Of a stretch of DNA of 64,000 nt, positions 27,165 to 36,581 are shown in pieces. Source of the DNA: DASQUK01 sp963813485. GTDB taxonomy: Bacteria > Actinomycetota > Acidimicrobiia > Acidimicrobiales > VFJN01. The stretch is from NCBI GenBank assembly GCA_963813485.1, contig CAWEZE010000020.1:1-64000 (forward strand). The letters are read 5' to 3'. The notes below the pieces were generated by a model. It saw only the letters and a program-made list of their open reading frames with translations, was not told the DNA's origin and ran no database searches. The first letter of the stretch is position 1; each line of letters begins with the position of its first letter. The position numbers and the translations under genes are program-made.

Positions 27165-27226
27165 GCCTCCGGTGGGGCTGCGCCGCACACCCATCGCCTC
27201 CGGTGGGGCTGCGCCCCACACCCATC
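27165..27226. repeat. Tandem pair of 31-base hairpin repeats, probable terminator
   Basis: Two head-to-tail copies (27165-27195 and 27196-27226) differ at one base. Each contains GTGGGGC-TGC-GCCCCAC, perfect in the second copy. They lie downstream of the pmbA stop on the minus strand, before uppP. Confidence 0.75.
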
Positions 27227-27253
27227 GCCACCGGGCGAGCTGGCGCTCGCAGT

Positions 27254-28597
27254 TCAGCGACCGCTGAGCGTTACGCCCGGGATGACGAGGGCGGCCGCGC
27301 CGGTGCCTCCCGGCGTCCACTCGCGTTCGGCCCCGATGGCACTCACGTCGAGCAGCAGCCGCTGGAGCGTCGAGGCGATCGTCGCCTCACGGATCGGCTC
27401 CGCCCGCTGCCCGCCGCGCACCATCAGGCCCTCCACCCCCACCGAGAAGTCTCCAGACACCGGGTTGACGCCCGAGTGCAGACCGGTCATCGACTGCACC
27501 AGGACGCCGTGGTCGACGACGGCGACGAGGTCGTCGAGGCTCCCTGTGCCGGTGGCGAGCGCCAAGGCCTGGGCGCCGACCCCGGGGGTGGATCGGTAGC
27601 CCCGGACGGCTGAGGCGGTCGAGGGGACGCCGGCGCGGCGTCCCGTCATCGTGTTGTGGAGGAACCCTTGGAGCACACCATCGACGATCAGCGGCACCTC
27701 CCGCGTGGCCAACCCCTCGCCGTCGTGGGAGTCGGCCCCGAGCGACATCGGGTCGGTCGGATCGTCGACGAGCGTCACCAGCGGCGACGCGACGGGCTCG
27801 CCCACGCGGTCGGCGAACGGCGAGCGCCGCTTCAGCACGGACTCCCCGTTGAGGGTGCCGGCCACCACGCTTAGCAACGTCGCGGTCATCCGGGGCTCGA
27901 GGACGAGCGTGACGCTACCGCTACCCGGTTGAACGGCCCCCAGCAGCCGGGTGGCACGGTCGACCGCGTCCTCCGCCGCCTCGTCCAGATCCACGTCGTC
28001 GGGCTCGCGGCCGACCGACACGCCGTAGCCGGTCTTGGTCTCGTCGTCAGGGCCCCTCGCGAGCGCCTGCACCGAAAGGTGGCAGAACGTGGATCGCCCG
28101 GCCACGGCAATGCCCGTCGACGTGGCCACCGCCCCTTCGCCGGCGCCGTCGGCCCACTGAGCGGTGCGCACGCCGCTGATGCGTGGGTCGCGGGCCCGCA
28201 CCGCCCGCTCCAGTTCGAGCGCCAGGTCCACCTTGCGCTCGGTCGACTGCGCAGCCAGACCCTCCCGCCACAGGTCGATCGGCGGCGGTTCCACCCCGTC
28301 GGGCTCGGCCAGTCCCACCCAGGGCTCGGGCTGGGCGTAGACGACGTTGTCGCGGGCCTCGGCCAGGACCTCGGCGATGACGTCGTCATCGAGCGAACCG
28401 GCCCAGGCGAAGCCCTGGCGCCCGCCCTCGATCACCCGAATGCCGATCCCTGCCGAGGTTGCCTGGGTCAGGGACTCGATGGCGCCGCCGTGGACCTTCA
28501 CCGACGTCGAGGTCGACCGCCCCACGAACGCCTCGACCTGTTCCCCCGCGCCGGCGGCACCAGCGACCTTGGCGGCCAGGTCGAGCAACTCGCTCAT
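27254..28597 (-). CDS. pmbA: TldD/PmbA-family protein (TldE-like), copy 1
   Basis: 447 residues. PmbA/TldE is the non-catalytic partner of TldD in a protease that trims unstructured peptides; the pair matures microcin B17 in E. coli. It opens with VEAFVGRSTSTSVKVHGGAI and ends with VDHGVLVQSMTGLHSGVNPV, SGDFSVGVEGLMVRGG and PIREATIASTLQRLLLDV, all PmbA landmarks. No HExxxH metal motif is present, as expected for TldE. It is nine bases downstream of a second TldE-like gene of identical length, in an operon headed by tldD. The two copies have diverged clearly, so this is an old duplication. Confidence 0.9.
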   Translation of the reverse strand: MSELLDLAAKVAGAAGAGEQVEAFVGRSTSTSVKVHGGAIESLTQATSAGIGIRVIEGGRQGFAWAGSLDDDVIAEVLAEARDNVVYAQPEPWVGLAEPDGVEPPPIDLWREGLAAQSTERKVDLALELERAVRARDPRISGVRTAQWADGAGEGAVATSTGIAVAGRSTFCHLSVQALARGPDDETKTGYGVSVGREPDDVDLDEAAEDAVDRATRLLGAVQPGSGSVTLVLEPRMTATLLSVVAGTLNGESVLKRRSPFADRVGEPVASPLVTLVDDPTDPMSLGADSHDGEGLATREVPLIVDGVLQGFLHNTMTGRRAGVPSTASAVRGYRSTPGVGAQALALATGTGSLDDLVAVVDHGVLVQSMTGLHSGVNPVSGDFSVGVEGLMVRGGQRAEPIREATIASTLQRLLLDVSAIGAEREWTPGGTGAAALVIPGVTLSGR

Positions 28598-28606
28598 GGT
28601 GCTGCG

Positions 28607-29950
28607 TCAGGCACCCGAGACGGCGACGTCGCCGACGACCAGGGTCATGCCAGCGCCGCTCATCGGCAGCCACGTGAGGTCGGAGCCAACGGCCACCAAG
28701 TCGTGCAGCAGGCGCTGGATCGTGGAGGCGATGGTGAACTCGCGCAGCGGCTCGGCCAGCGCGCCGCCCCTGATGCGGAGGCCCTGGGCTCCAGTCGAGA
28801 AGTCTCCGGAGATCGGATTGACGCCGGAATGCAGGCCCGAGACCTCCTGCACCAGCACGCCGTCGCCGACGTCGGCGAGCAGCGCGGCAGCGTCGCGGTC
28901 ACCGGGCGCGAGCGCCACAGCTCGGCAGCCGGCCGTCGGCGTGGACTTGAACCCGGCCCGCACCGCCGAACCGGTCGAACGCGTGCCCATGCGTCGGGCG
29001 GTCCACGTGGAGTGGACGAAACCCCGCAGCACGCCGCCGTCGATGAGCGGCACCGGCCGTGTGGCCAACCCCTCGGCGTCGACCGGCGAGGCACCCCACG
29101 ACCGGGCGTCGGTGGGATCCTCGACCAGCGTGACGAACGGCGCTGCCACCTGCTCGCCCTCTCGCCCTGCGAACAGCGAGCGCGCCTTGATGACCTCCTC
29201 GGCGCCGAGCGTTCCCGCCGCGATGCCGACGAGCTGCGCCGCCACCCAAGGATCGAGCACGACCGTGAGCCGCCCGGAAGGCGGCTGGGTGGCACCCAGC
29301 ATGCGCAGCGCCCGCTCGGCGGCATCGCCCGCCGCGGCCTCGACGTCGAGCTCGTCGAAGTCGCGTCCCAGCGAGAAGCCGAAGCCGGTCTGGGTCTCGT
29401 CGCCGTCGCCCGCCAGGGAGTAGGCAACCAGCTCGCAACCGGTGGCGCGGGAGCTGCGGCGGATGCCGGTGGTGGTCACCACCGCGGTCTCGCCCAGGGA
29501 GTCGCCGTAGTCGCAGGACTCGACGCCGACGATGCGGGAATCGGCGGCCAGCAGCGTCCGCTCCAGTTCGACCGCGAGGGCCACCTTGCGGTCGGTGGGC
29601 ACCTGCGCCAGCCCGGGCCGCCACAGGTCCAGGTCGGCGGGCTCCACGCCGTCGGGTTCGGCCAGCCCCGCGGCTTCGTCGGGCTCGCCGAAGGCGGCGT
29701 TGTCGCGCGCCTCGCTCACGGTCTCGGCCAGCGCCTCGGGATCGAAGGTGCCGCAGTAGGCGAATCCCTGGCGTCCCTCGTTGACGATGCGCACGCCGAC
29801 CCCGAGGGTTTCGGCCACGGCCAACTGCTCGACCTCGCCCTGGTAGACACGCACCTGGGTGTCGGTGGACCGGCCGACGTAGGCCTCGAGCTGCTCGTCG
29901 CCTCGGGCCTCCGCGACGACGGCGTCAGCGACGTCGAGCAGGTCGCTCAT
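28607..29950 (-). CDS. pmbA: TldD/PmbA-family protein (TldE-like), copy 2
   Basis: 447 residues, same length and layout as the neighbouring copy. It opens LEAYVGRSTDTQVRVYQGEV, with GRQGFAYCGTFDPEALAET next, and a C-terminal VGDGVLVQEVSGLHSGVNPI, SGDFSTGAQGLRIRGG and PLREFTIASTIQRLLHDL. It lacks an HExxxH motif. It lies 85 bases downstream of tldD and nine bases upstream of copy 1 on the minus strand. Because TldD pairs with TldE as a heterodimer, two TldE-like partners for one TldD could give two proteases of different substrate choice. That is inference. Confidence 0.9.
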   Translation of the reverse strand: MSDLLDVADAVVAEARGDEQLEAYVGRSTDTQVRVYQGEVEQLAVAETLGVGVRIVNEGRQGFAYCGTFDPEALAETVSEARDNAAFGEPDEAAGLAEPDGVEPADLDLWRPGLAQVPTDRKVALAVELERTLLAADSRIVGVESCDYGDSLGETAVVTTTGIRRSSRATGCELVAYSLAGDGDETQTGFGFSLGRDFDELDVEAAAGDAAERALRMLGATQPPSGRLTVVLDPWVAAQLVGIAAGTLGAEEVIKARSLFAGREGEQVAAPFVTLVEDPTDARSWGASPVDAEGLATRPVPLIDGGVLRGFVHSTWTARRMGTRSTGSAVRAGFKSTPTAGCRAVALAPGDRDAAALLADVGDGVLVQEVSGLHSGVNPISGDFSTGAQGLRIRGGALAEPLREFTIASTIQRLLHDLVAVGSDLTWLPMSGAGMTLVVGDVAVSGA

Positions 29951-30035
29951 CGGCTCGCCTCCGGCTCGCCAACGAGCGATCGCCGCTTCGCGGCGAGAAA
30001 CGCACTGTCCTCATGATTCGCTCGCTTAGGCTCGC

Positions 30036-31427
30036 TCATCCTGCGGTTCCGCCGACGGTGAGGGCCTTGACCCGCAGGGTGGGGACCCCGTCGCCGACGG
30101 GCACGCCCTGGCCGTCCTTGCCGCAGGTGCCCGGGTGACCCATGGCGAAGTCGTTGCCGACGGCATCGATGTCGACCAGCACCTTCGGGCCGTTGCCGAT
30201 GAGGTTGCCCTCCCTGATCGGCTCGGTGATCTCGCCGTTCTCGATGAGGTAGGCCTCGGTCATGCCGAACACGAAGTCGCCGGTGGCCGTGTTCACCTGC
30301 CCCCCGCCCAGCGACGACACGTACACGCCGTGGTCGGTAGAGGAGACGATGCCCTCCGGATCGCCGTCGCCACCCACCAGGTAGGTGTTGGTCATCCGCA
30401 CCATCGGCAGGTGCTGGTAGCTCTGGCGGCGACCGTTGCCGGAACGCGGGCGCCCCTCCTTGCGGGACCGCAGGTGGTCCCACATGTAGTCGGTGAGGAC
30501 GCCGTCCTGGATGAGGACGTTGCGCTGCGCGGGTGTGCCCTCGTCGTCGATGGCGTAGTAGCCCCACTCCTCAGCCATGGTTCCGTCGTCGACGAGCGTG
30601 ACCAGCGGCGAGGCCACCTGCTGGCCGAGGCGTCCCTTGAACACCGAGGCGCCCTTGTCGACCAGGTCCTTCTCCAGTCCGTGGCCGCACGCCTCGTGGA
30701 ACAGCACCCCGCCCCCGCCGGGCCCGATCACCACCGGCAGCGTGCCCGAGGGCGCCGGGCGGGCCGCCAGCTTGGTGATGGCGCGGCGGGCGGCGGTGCG
30801 GGCGATGTCCTCGACCTGGTAGCGGTCGAACAGCTCGAAACCGACCGTGCGCCCCAGCGACTCGTAGCCCGTCTGCATGCCCGTGTCGCCGAAGGCCACA
30901 GTCGAAACCACGAACAAGGTGCGGACCTGGTCGTCCTCGGACAGCAGCCCGTCGCTGTTGGCCACCAGGATCCGGCGGCGAGAATCGCCATAGCGGGCCC
31001 TCACCTGGCGGATCGAGCCGCCCTCGGCCCGCGCGGCCTCGTCGGCCCGGCGGAGCAGCTCCACCTTCGTGCCCTTGGCCACCGTCTCGGGGAGCACGGC
31101 AACCTGGTTGGGTCGGGCGGCAGCCTGGCGCGTGAGCGCCACCTCGCGGACGCCACCGCCCCCGGACCGGGCGGCAGCGGCCGCGGCCGCCGCGGCGGTG
31201 CGGAGGCCATCGTCGGTCAGATCGGCGGTGTGCGCGAAGCCGGTCGTCTCTCCCACCACGACCCGGATGCCTGCGCCCCGGTCGCGGCCCGACGACAACT
31301 CCTCGACCCGGCCGTCGTCGAGCATGGCCGCCGAGGACCGCTTGTCCTCCACGAAGACCTCAGCAAAGTCGCCGCCGGTGCGGAGAGCAGTGGCGAGCGT
31401 CCGCTGGATGACCGATTCGTCGAGCAC
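30036..31427 (-). CDS. tldD: Metalloprotease TldD
   Basis: 463 residues. Catalytic zinc protease subunit of the TldD/TldE heterodimer. The metal motif HEACGH (His244-Glu245, His249) sits in GGGVLFHEACGHGLEKDL. Other landmarks: RRRILVANSDGLLSEDD, STDHGVYVSSLGGGQVN, GDFVFGMTEAYLIENGEI and PIREGNLIGNGPKVL. Start chosen at GTG 31427, with GAGG upstream; longer frames run into the divergent thioesterase-like gene. It heads a minus-strand operon with two TldE-like genes. No peptide-precursor gene is seen nearby, so a housekeeping role is as likely as peptide maturation. Confidence 0.93.
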   Translation of the reverse strand: MLDESVIQRTLATALRTGGDFAEVFVEDKRSSAAMLDDGRVEELSSGRDRGAGIRVVVGETTGFAHTADLTDDGLRTAAAAAAAAARSGGGGVREVALTRQAAARPNQVAVLPETVAKGTKVELLRRADEAARAEGGSIRQVRARYGDSRRRILVANSDGLLSEDDQVRTLFVVSTVAFGDTGMQTGYESLGRTVGFELFDRYQVEDIARTAARRAITKLAARPAPSGTLPVVIGPGGGGVLFHEACGHGLEKDLVDKGASVFKGRLGQQVASPLVTLVDDGTMAEEWGYYAIDDEGTPAQRNVLIQDGVLTDYMWDHLRSRKEGRPRSGNGRRQSYQHLPMVRMTNTYLVGGDGDPEGIVSSTDHGVYVSSLGGGQVNTATGDFVFGMTEAYLIENGEITEPIREGNLIGNGPKVLVDIDAVGNDFAMGHPGTCGKDGQGVPVGDGVPTLRVKALTVGGTAG

Positions 31428-31548
31428 GGGCGACCTCGATTCGCGTGGATGACGGGTGAATCCGGGACGGGACTCAGGGGTGATCCGCAGTGATCGACGC
31501 CGGCTGACCTGGGCCCGGGCGGTTTCGCCCGCCGACGACGTGGATGCG

Positions 31549-31554
31549 TACTGT
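31549..31554 (+). promoter_or_regulatory. -10 box of the thioesterase-like gene
   Basis: TACTGT ends six bases before the GTG at 31561; there is no ribosome site between. Confidence 0.45.
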
Positions 31555-31560
31555 ACCCGG

Positions 31561-31938
31561 GTGCCCCTGGAACCCGGCCTGTCGGCGGCCGTCACCCTCG
31601 ACGTCGGCGACGACGACACCGCGCTGGCGTTCCGCTCCGGCCAGGTGGCGGTGCTAGCCACGCCTCGCCTGATCGCGCTGTGCGAGGAGGCCTCGCTGCT
31701 CGCCGTCGACGGTCGGGTACCCGAGGGACATACGACGGTCGGCATGCGGGTGCAGCTCGACCACCTGGCGCCCACCCCGGTGGGCACGAAGGTGCAGGCC
31801 GAAGCGACGCTCGAGAAGGTCGAGGGCCGGCGTCTGACGTTCACCGTCTCTGCCACCGACGAGCGAGGCCTGGTGGCCGCCGGCAAGGTGACGCGGGTCG
31901 TGGTCGACGTCGACCGCTTCCTCGAGAAGTGCAGCTGA
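31561..31938 (+). CDS. Hot-dog-fold thioesterase (fluoroacetyl-CoA thioesterase-like)
   Basis: 125 residues. Segments ATPRLIALCEEASLLAVDG, GHTTVGMRVQLDHLAPTPVG, KVQAEATLEKVEGRRLTF and VTRVVVDVDRFLEK match small hot-dog thioesterases of the FlK type, where the E-A pair and T-VG-----H--P-P segments line the active site. The likely substrate is an acyl-CoA; which one is unknown. The GTG at 31561 is favoured over earlier in-frame ATGs because a -10 box ends six bases before it and upstream codons read poorly. It is divergent from tldD. Confidence 0.78.
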   Translation: MPLEPGLSAAVTLDVGDDDTALAFRSGQVAVLATPRLIALCEEASLLAVDGRVPEGHTTVGMRVQLDHLAPTPVGTKVQAEATLEKVEGRRLTFTVSATDERGLVAAGKVTRVVVDVDRFLEKCS

Positions 31939-32065
31939 CTCGCCAGACGTAGCCTGCGACCAGGGTCAACGGTCGTCGCCGATGCCGTTGGTCCCCAGCC
32001 GATCCCCAGCCGGATCAGCGAGCCCCCGGTCGCCAATGCCGGGGTCGGGCGCCGGGTGCTGGAAG

Positions 32066-32071
32066 TACGAT
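32066..32071 (+). promoter_or_regulatory. -10 box of the membrane-protein gene at 32080
   Basis: TACGAT ends eight bases before the ATG at 32080. Confidence 0.35.
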
Positions 32072-32079
32072 CCGGACCG

Positions 32080-32774
32080 ATGCGTCCGCTGACGTTCGTG
32101 GCCGTGGGGCTGGTGCTGGTCGCCATCGACATCCGCACGGAACACCTCGACGTCCTGCCGGACGCACTGGGGTGGGGCCTCGTGGCCTTCGGTGCGTGGC
32201 GCCTGTCGCTCACGATGCCCGCCATCGCCGCGGCCGCAACGGCGCTGCTGACCCTGCCCGGAAGTGTCGCTGCCGCACCACTTCGTGATGCTCCACCCGG
32301 AGACGGGCGAGAGGATCACGCCACGGCCCGGAGTCGACCTCGGCTACCCCGAGCACCTCGTCTTCGACGACCTCAAGGGCTGGCGGCTGGCGGCGCTGGC
32401 CGCGGCGGCTGATCGCCGGGGGCGTGACGCTGTGGTTGCTGCTCGGGGCGCTGGCGGCGAGGGCGGCGGCCTGGGAACGAGCGGGCACCGCCCGGCAGAT
32501 CCGCTGGCTGCGCTGGCTGACCCTCGGCGTGTGGACCGGCCCGTCGCTGGTCCTGTTGGCCGTGTCGGCGTCGGCCGAGGACGGGTCGTTCGATCCGGTG
32601 TGGAACGGCAGCCTCGAGCTTCTGGCCCTGGCCGGCGTGGTGGTCATCGGCGCCCTGGTCGTCGTCCTGCTTCGCGAGACCAACCGAGCCTGGGCCGTGC
32701 CCCAGTGGTCGGCGTATCCGTCGCCGCGGCTGGGGCCGATGCCGCCCCCGAGCGACGGCCGGCGTCCCGCCTGA
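32080..32774 (+). CDS. Membrane protein of unknown function, two frameshifts
   Basis: From ATG 32080 the first frame gives PLTFVAVGLVLVAIDIRTEH and ALGWGLVAFGAWRLSL. Near 32260 it shifts to a frame reading TGERITPRPGVDLGYPEHLV and DDLKGWRLAALAAAAD. Near 32410 it shifts again to VTLWLLLGALAARAAAWERA and ending PQWSAYPSPRLG. Each segment is continuous and sensible only in its own frame, so this is one gene of about 230 codons with two one-base errors or mutations. At least four membrane helices. It converges on the thiamine-diphosphate enzyme gene with a 9-base gap. Function not recognised. Confidence 0.6.
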
Positions 32775-32783
32775 CCGCCAAGC

Positions 32784-34422
32784 TCAGCCCAGGTTGGACG
32801 AGCGTGGATACACGTCGGCGGGATCGGTGATCACGTTGACCAGGTACGGGACGTCGCACGCAAGGGCGCGGTCGAGCGCGGGACCGATGTCGTCGGGGTC
32901 GGTGACGGTCTCGCCCGCGCCGCCCAGGGCGGCCACCACCTGGTCGTAGCGGCAGCCGGGCTGGAGGTCGGCGGCCACGTCGTAGCCGTAGAGCGCCTGC
33001 ATCGGATGCTTCTCGAGGCCCCAGATGCCGTTGTTTCCCACCACCATCACGACCGGGAGCTGGTGGCGGACCAGCGTGTCGACGTCCAGGAGGGAGAACC
33101 CTGCGGCCCCGTCGCCGAGCAGCGCCACCACCTGGCGGTCCGGGTGCGCCAGCCGGGCCGCCATGGCGTAGCCCATCCCAGTACCGAGGCAGCCGTAGGG
33201 CCCGCTGTCCAGCCAACACCCGGGCTCGTACACCTCGACGTATTTGCCCGCGTAGGACACGAAGTCGCCGCCGTCGCATACCACCACCGCGTCGCGGTCG
33301 AGCCGCTTCCGGAGCTCGCCGTAGATGCGCGTCGGCAGGATCGGGGTCGCCGCCGACGCCAGCAACGGGACCTCGGTGGCCGCGGTGGCCACCTCCTGGT
33401 CGCGGACGCGGTCGACCCACGACTCGTGTTCGGTGCGGGGGCCGTCGTAGCCCGCGAGGCCGCCGAGTATCGTGCGCAGATCGCCGGCGACGGTGACCGC
33501 GTCGACGTGCCGGGCTCGCCCCTCATCGCTGTCGACCAGGTGCACGACGGTCGCGCTGCCGAACCGGCCGAACGACAGGCGGAAGTCGAGGGCCGTGCCC
33601 GCGACGACCACCACGTCGGCCTCGGTCTTCAGCAGGCTGCGGGTCCGGCTGGCGGCCAGCGGATGGTCGGCCGGCAGGCAGCCGCGGCCCTGCCCGTTCA
33701 CGAAGGTCGGGAGTCTCAGGTGCTCGACCGCCGCCACGAGCTCGCCCTCGGCCCTGGCCCACCACACGTCGGTGCCGGCGACGAGCATCGGGCGCTCGGC
33801 CTGGGCGATCAGCCGGGCCGCGGCGGCGACCTGGTCGGGGTCGGGCTCTGCCGCCGAGGGCACAGCCGCCGGCGGGATCGCCGCCTCGCCCTCGGCGAAC
33901 ACCACGTCGATCGGCAGGTCCACGAACACCGGTCCCCGGTGGGGTGTCAGCGCGGTGGTGGCCGCCTCGTGGACCACCGCCGGGATCTGTTCCACGGCGG
34001 CGACCGTGCGCGGCGAGCTTGGTGACCGGCGCCAGCAGGGGCACATGGTCGAGTTCCTGTAGCGAGCCGGAGCCCCACCGCGCCTGCGGCGCTCGGCCGC
34101 CCAGGACCACGACCGGCGAACCGTTGAAGTGCGCCTGCGTGATGGCCGACATGCCGTTGGTGACGCCGGGACCGGCCGTGAGCACGGCCAGCCCGGGCAG
34201 GCGCGTGAGCCGGGCGTGGCCCTCGGCGGCAAAGGCGGCCGTCTGCTCGTGCCGAACGTCGACGATGCGGGTGGGCGGATCGCGCTTGACCGCGGCGTCG
34301 TAGAGCGGGAAGACGTGTCCACCCGACAGGGTGAACATCGTGTCGACACCGAAGGGACGGAGGGCGGCCAGCGCCAGCTCGCCCCCGTGGTCGCGGACCG
34401 TGGTTCCGGAATCGTGTGCCAT
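32784..34422 (-). CDS. Thiamine-diphosphate enzyme (acetolactate synthase-like), one frameshift
   Basis: About 545 residues. The N-terminal domain has VRHEQTAAFAAEGHARLT (catalytic Glu of the HEQ motif) and GLAVLTAGPGVTNGMSA. The frame shifts near 34015, where CTCGCCGCGCACG probably has one extra base, and resumes with RTVAAVEQIPAVVHEAA. The C-terminal domain carries the cofactor motif GDGAAGFSLLDVDTLVR ... GNNGIWG, plus GTGMGYAMAARLAHPD. The family joins or decarboxylates 2-oxo acids; acetolactate synthase-like is the nearest call, with other decarboxylases possible. No small regulatory subunit gene is adjacent, so a branched-chain biosynthetic role is uncertain. Confidence 0.8.
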
Positions 34423-34459
34423 GTGACACCGGAGTCTGCCCGCACGGGGACACCCATGG

Positions 34460-35302
34460 CTATCGCTCGCCGCCGGGTGACGTGATTGCCATCGCACGAC
34501 CGATGTCGAACAGCTCGACCGTGGTGACGACGCGGCTCGCGCCGGCTCCGACGCCGCCGGCCAGCCGGATCTCCATGCGGCGGATCACACCGTCGGCATC
34601 GATCCACAGGTCGACCGGAGCGGCGTCGACTGCGGAGTCGGCGGAGCCGGCGCTGGTCGCAAGCTGGGTGACCGGGCTGCCCCGTAACACGGCGCGGCCG
34701 ACCACGCGTGCGTCGCCGGTGGTATCGCCGACCACCTCGAAGGGACCGAGAGGGTCGAGGAGCAAGATGGCGGCGTCGCTGCTCGGCCGCCGAGCGACGA
34801 AGGCCCCTCGATCGATCTCGACCCATTCGCCGGGCGCGCGCCCGGTGGCCGCGGCCAGCAGCCCACCCTGCGCGTACACCGCGTCGCCGGCGGCGATCAT
34901 GCGAGCGGCAACCGACACGTCGCCTCCGACCGCGACATCGCGGGCCCCGGGGGCGCCGGCGGCCCCGGACAGGTCGAACTCGACCTCTACCCGGGCGACA
35001 CGTCGATCGAAGGCCACCCGGTACTTCGCGACCGCCAGCCGGCCGCCCGGCGGTCGGTCGGGCTCGGCGCCGACGTCGGTGAGGGTGGTCGTCACCTCCA
35101 CCCGCCCGCTCTCGACGGAGCGTGTGGCCTCCAGAGCCCGGATGAGTGTGCGGTGATCGACCCGCGCCGATGCCGGCGCGGTGGGCCTGGCCGATCCCCG
35201 GTCGCCGGCCGAGCCGCCGCAGGCGCTCGCGGCGATGACCATCACGGCCGTGGCGAGCACGGCCCTGGCCGGTACGAGGCATCGATGGTGTGTACGTCGC
35301 AT
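34460..35302 (-). CDS. Lipoprotein (LppX/LprG-like) of unknown function
   Basis: 280 residues. Signal peptide VPARAVLATAVMVIAASAC ends in a lipobox (ASAC), so Cys28 would be lipidated and the protein anchored outside the membrane. The mature part has SVESGRVEVTTTLTDVG, VDLWIDADGVIRRMEIRL and a C-terminal ASRVVTTVELFDIG, the strand pattern of LppX_LprAFG-type beta half-barrels that bind lipids. Such proteins carry lipids in mycobacteria; a similar role here is inference. It ends 37 bases before the thiamine-diphosphate enzyme gene on the same strand. A hairpin can cover its ribosome site and start codon. Confidence 0.7.
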   Translation of the reverse strand: MRRTHHRCLVPARAVLATAVMVIAASACGGSAGDRGSARPTAPASARVDHRTLIRALEATRSVESGRVEVTTTLTDVGAEPDRPPGGRLAVAKYRVAFDRRVARVEVEFDLSGAAGAPGARDVAVGGDVSVAARMIAAGDAVYAQGGLLAAATGRAPGEWVEIDRGAFVARRPSSDAAILLLDPLGPFEVVGDTTGDARVVGRAVLRGSPVTQLATSAGSADSAVDAAPVDLWIDADGVIRRMEIRLAGGVGAGASRVVTTVELFDIGRAMAITSPGGER

Positions 35303-35345
35303 CTCGGCTCCCCTCGCAGAACAGATGAGGAGGCGGGGAGATGCG
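35298..35345 (-). promoter_or_regulatory. Leader hairpin covering the lipoprotein ribosome site and start codon
   Basis: On the minus strand CGCATCTCCCC (35345-35335) can pair with GGGG (35313-35310) and GAGATGCG (35305-35298), with a four-base bulge. The second arm contains the ribosome-binding GGGG and the ATG. Translation could depend on opening this hairpin. Confidence 0.35.
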
Positions 35346-35586
35346 ACCGAGGCGGCCGGTCGCGGTGGCTCACGGCTGCCGGCGCCCCACCGAGCGATCC
35401 GGCAACGGCCACCCTATACGGGGGTTGTGACAGGCAAGCCCCGTAAAATGCCCGAATCCCCGACCGCAATGCCAGCGGCCCGCGCGACTAACTTGCGCAG
35501 GCGGCGCGCATGGCGGGGAGCGCAATGGCAACCGGTACGGACGGCAGCGAACGGCCCGGTGCCCACGGAGACTCAGCGGAGGAACG

Positions 35587-36581
35587 GTGACAAGGAAGCA
35601 GGCGGTCACGCTGGGCGTGCGCATCGCCGTGAGCGCCGCCATGCTCATCGTCCTGGTCGCCCAGGTGCCGTCGTTCGACGTGCACGAGCTGATCCCCGAG
35701 TGGTCGGCCGGCACCGCCGGCTGGCTCGGCCTCGCTGCCGTGCTCACCCTCGCCGGCATCCTGCTCTCGGCAATGCGCTGGCAGAAGGTGCTCGAGGCGC
35801 TGGAGATCCCGGCCCGGCTCCCCCGTCTCGTGTCGTACTACCTGGCCGGCCAATTCGTGTCCAACGTCCTGCCCACGACGATCGGTGGAGACGTGCTCCG
35901 CGTGAGCCGATTGTCGCGTGACACCGGGGAGTCGCCGGGAACCTTCGCCTCGGTGGTGCTCGAGCGCCTCACCGGCTGGCTCGTGCTGCCGCTGATCACG
36001 TTGGCCGGCTTCGCGGTCAATCCCGGCCTCCGCCATCTCGGCTCGGCCACACAGGTGGCGCTGTTGCTGGCGTTCGCCACCCTGGCCCTGCTCGTCGGCG
36101 TGCTCGCCGCCGTCGGCAGCACGCGCATCGGCGGTCGGTTCGCCGCCCGCGCCGGCTGGCGTCGCTTCGCCGGCGCCGTCCACCTCGGCGTCAACCGGCT
36201 GCGCTCCGACCCCGGCGCCGCCGCCAACGTCCTCCTCGCCGGGTTCGCCTACCAGCTCGTGCTGGTGTTGGCTGCCGTCGCCGCCGCCAACGCGCTCGGC
36301 GTCCGCCCCGCCGGCCTCACCGCGCTACTGGCGTTCCTGCCGGCGGTGCTCATCGCCCAGGTCCTGCCGATCAGCATGTCTGGCCTGGGAGTGCGCGAGG
36401 GGGCATTCGTGCTGTTCCTCCATCCGCTCGGCGTGCCCCGTGAGGACGCGATCGCCCTCGGACTGCTCCTCTACCTGCTCAACGTGGCCGTCAGCCTGCT
36501 GGGCGCACCTGCCTTCGCCGCCGGGGGCGCGCCCGATCCGCACCCGACCAAGCCACCGCCGGCTCGACCATGGCGGCATGA
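35587..36581 (+). CDS. UPF0104/lysylphosphatidylglycerol-synthase-type membrane protein, frameshifted C-terminus
   Basis: About 330 residues with eight or so membrane segments. Landmarks of the UPF0104 family: SAMRWQKVLEALEIPARL, YYLAGQFVSNVLPTTIGGDV and LPISMSGLGVREGAFVLFL. These resemble the flippase half of MprF and may move lipids; the substrate is unknown. GTG 35587 has GGAGGA upstream. The frame stays open to 37749, but after LLGAPAFAAGG it reads as shadow of the PAP2 gene. One extra G in the GGGGG run near 36525 would give ARSAPDQATAGSTMAA and a stop at 36581 that overlaps the PAP2 start (ATGA). This is taken as the true end. Confidence 0.75.

Noticed and set aside
27165..27226. Possible CRISPR repeats
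   Set aside because: Only two adjacent copies without spacers, each being a hairpin; no cas genes in the window.
27929..30016. Long plus-strand frame opposite the two pmbA genes
   Set aside because: Antisense shadow; histidine/arginine-rich with no family motif.
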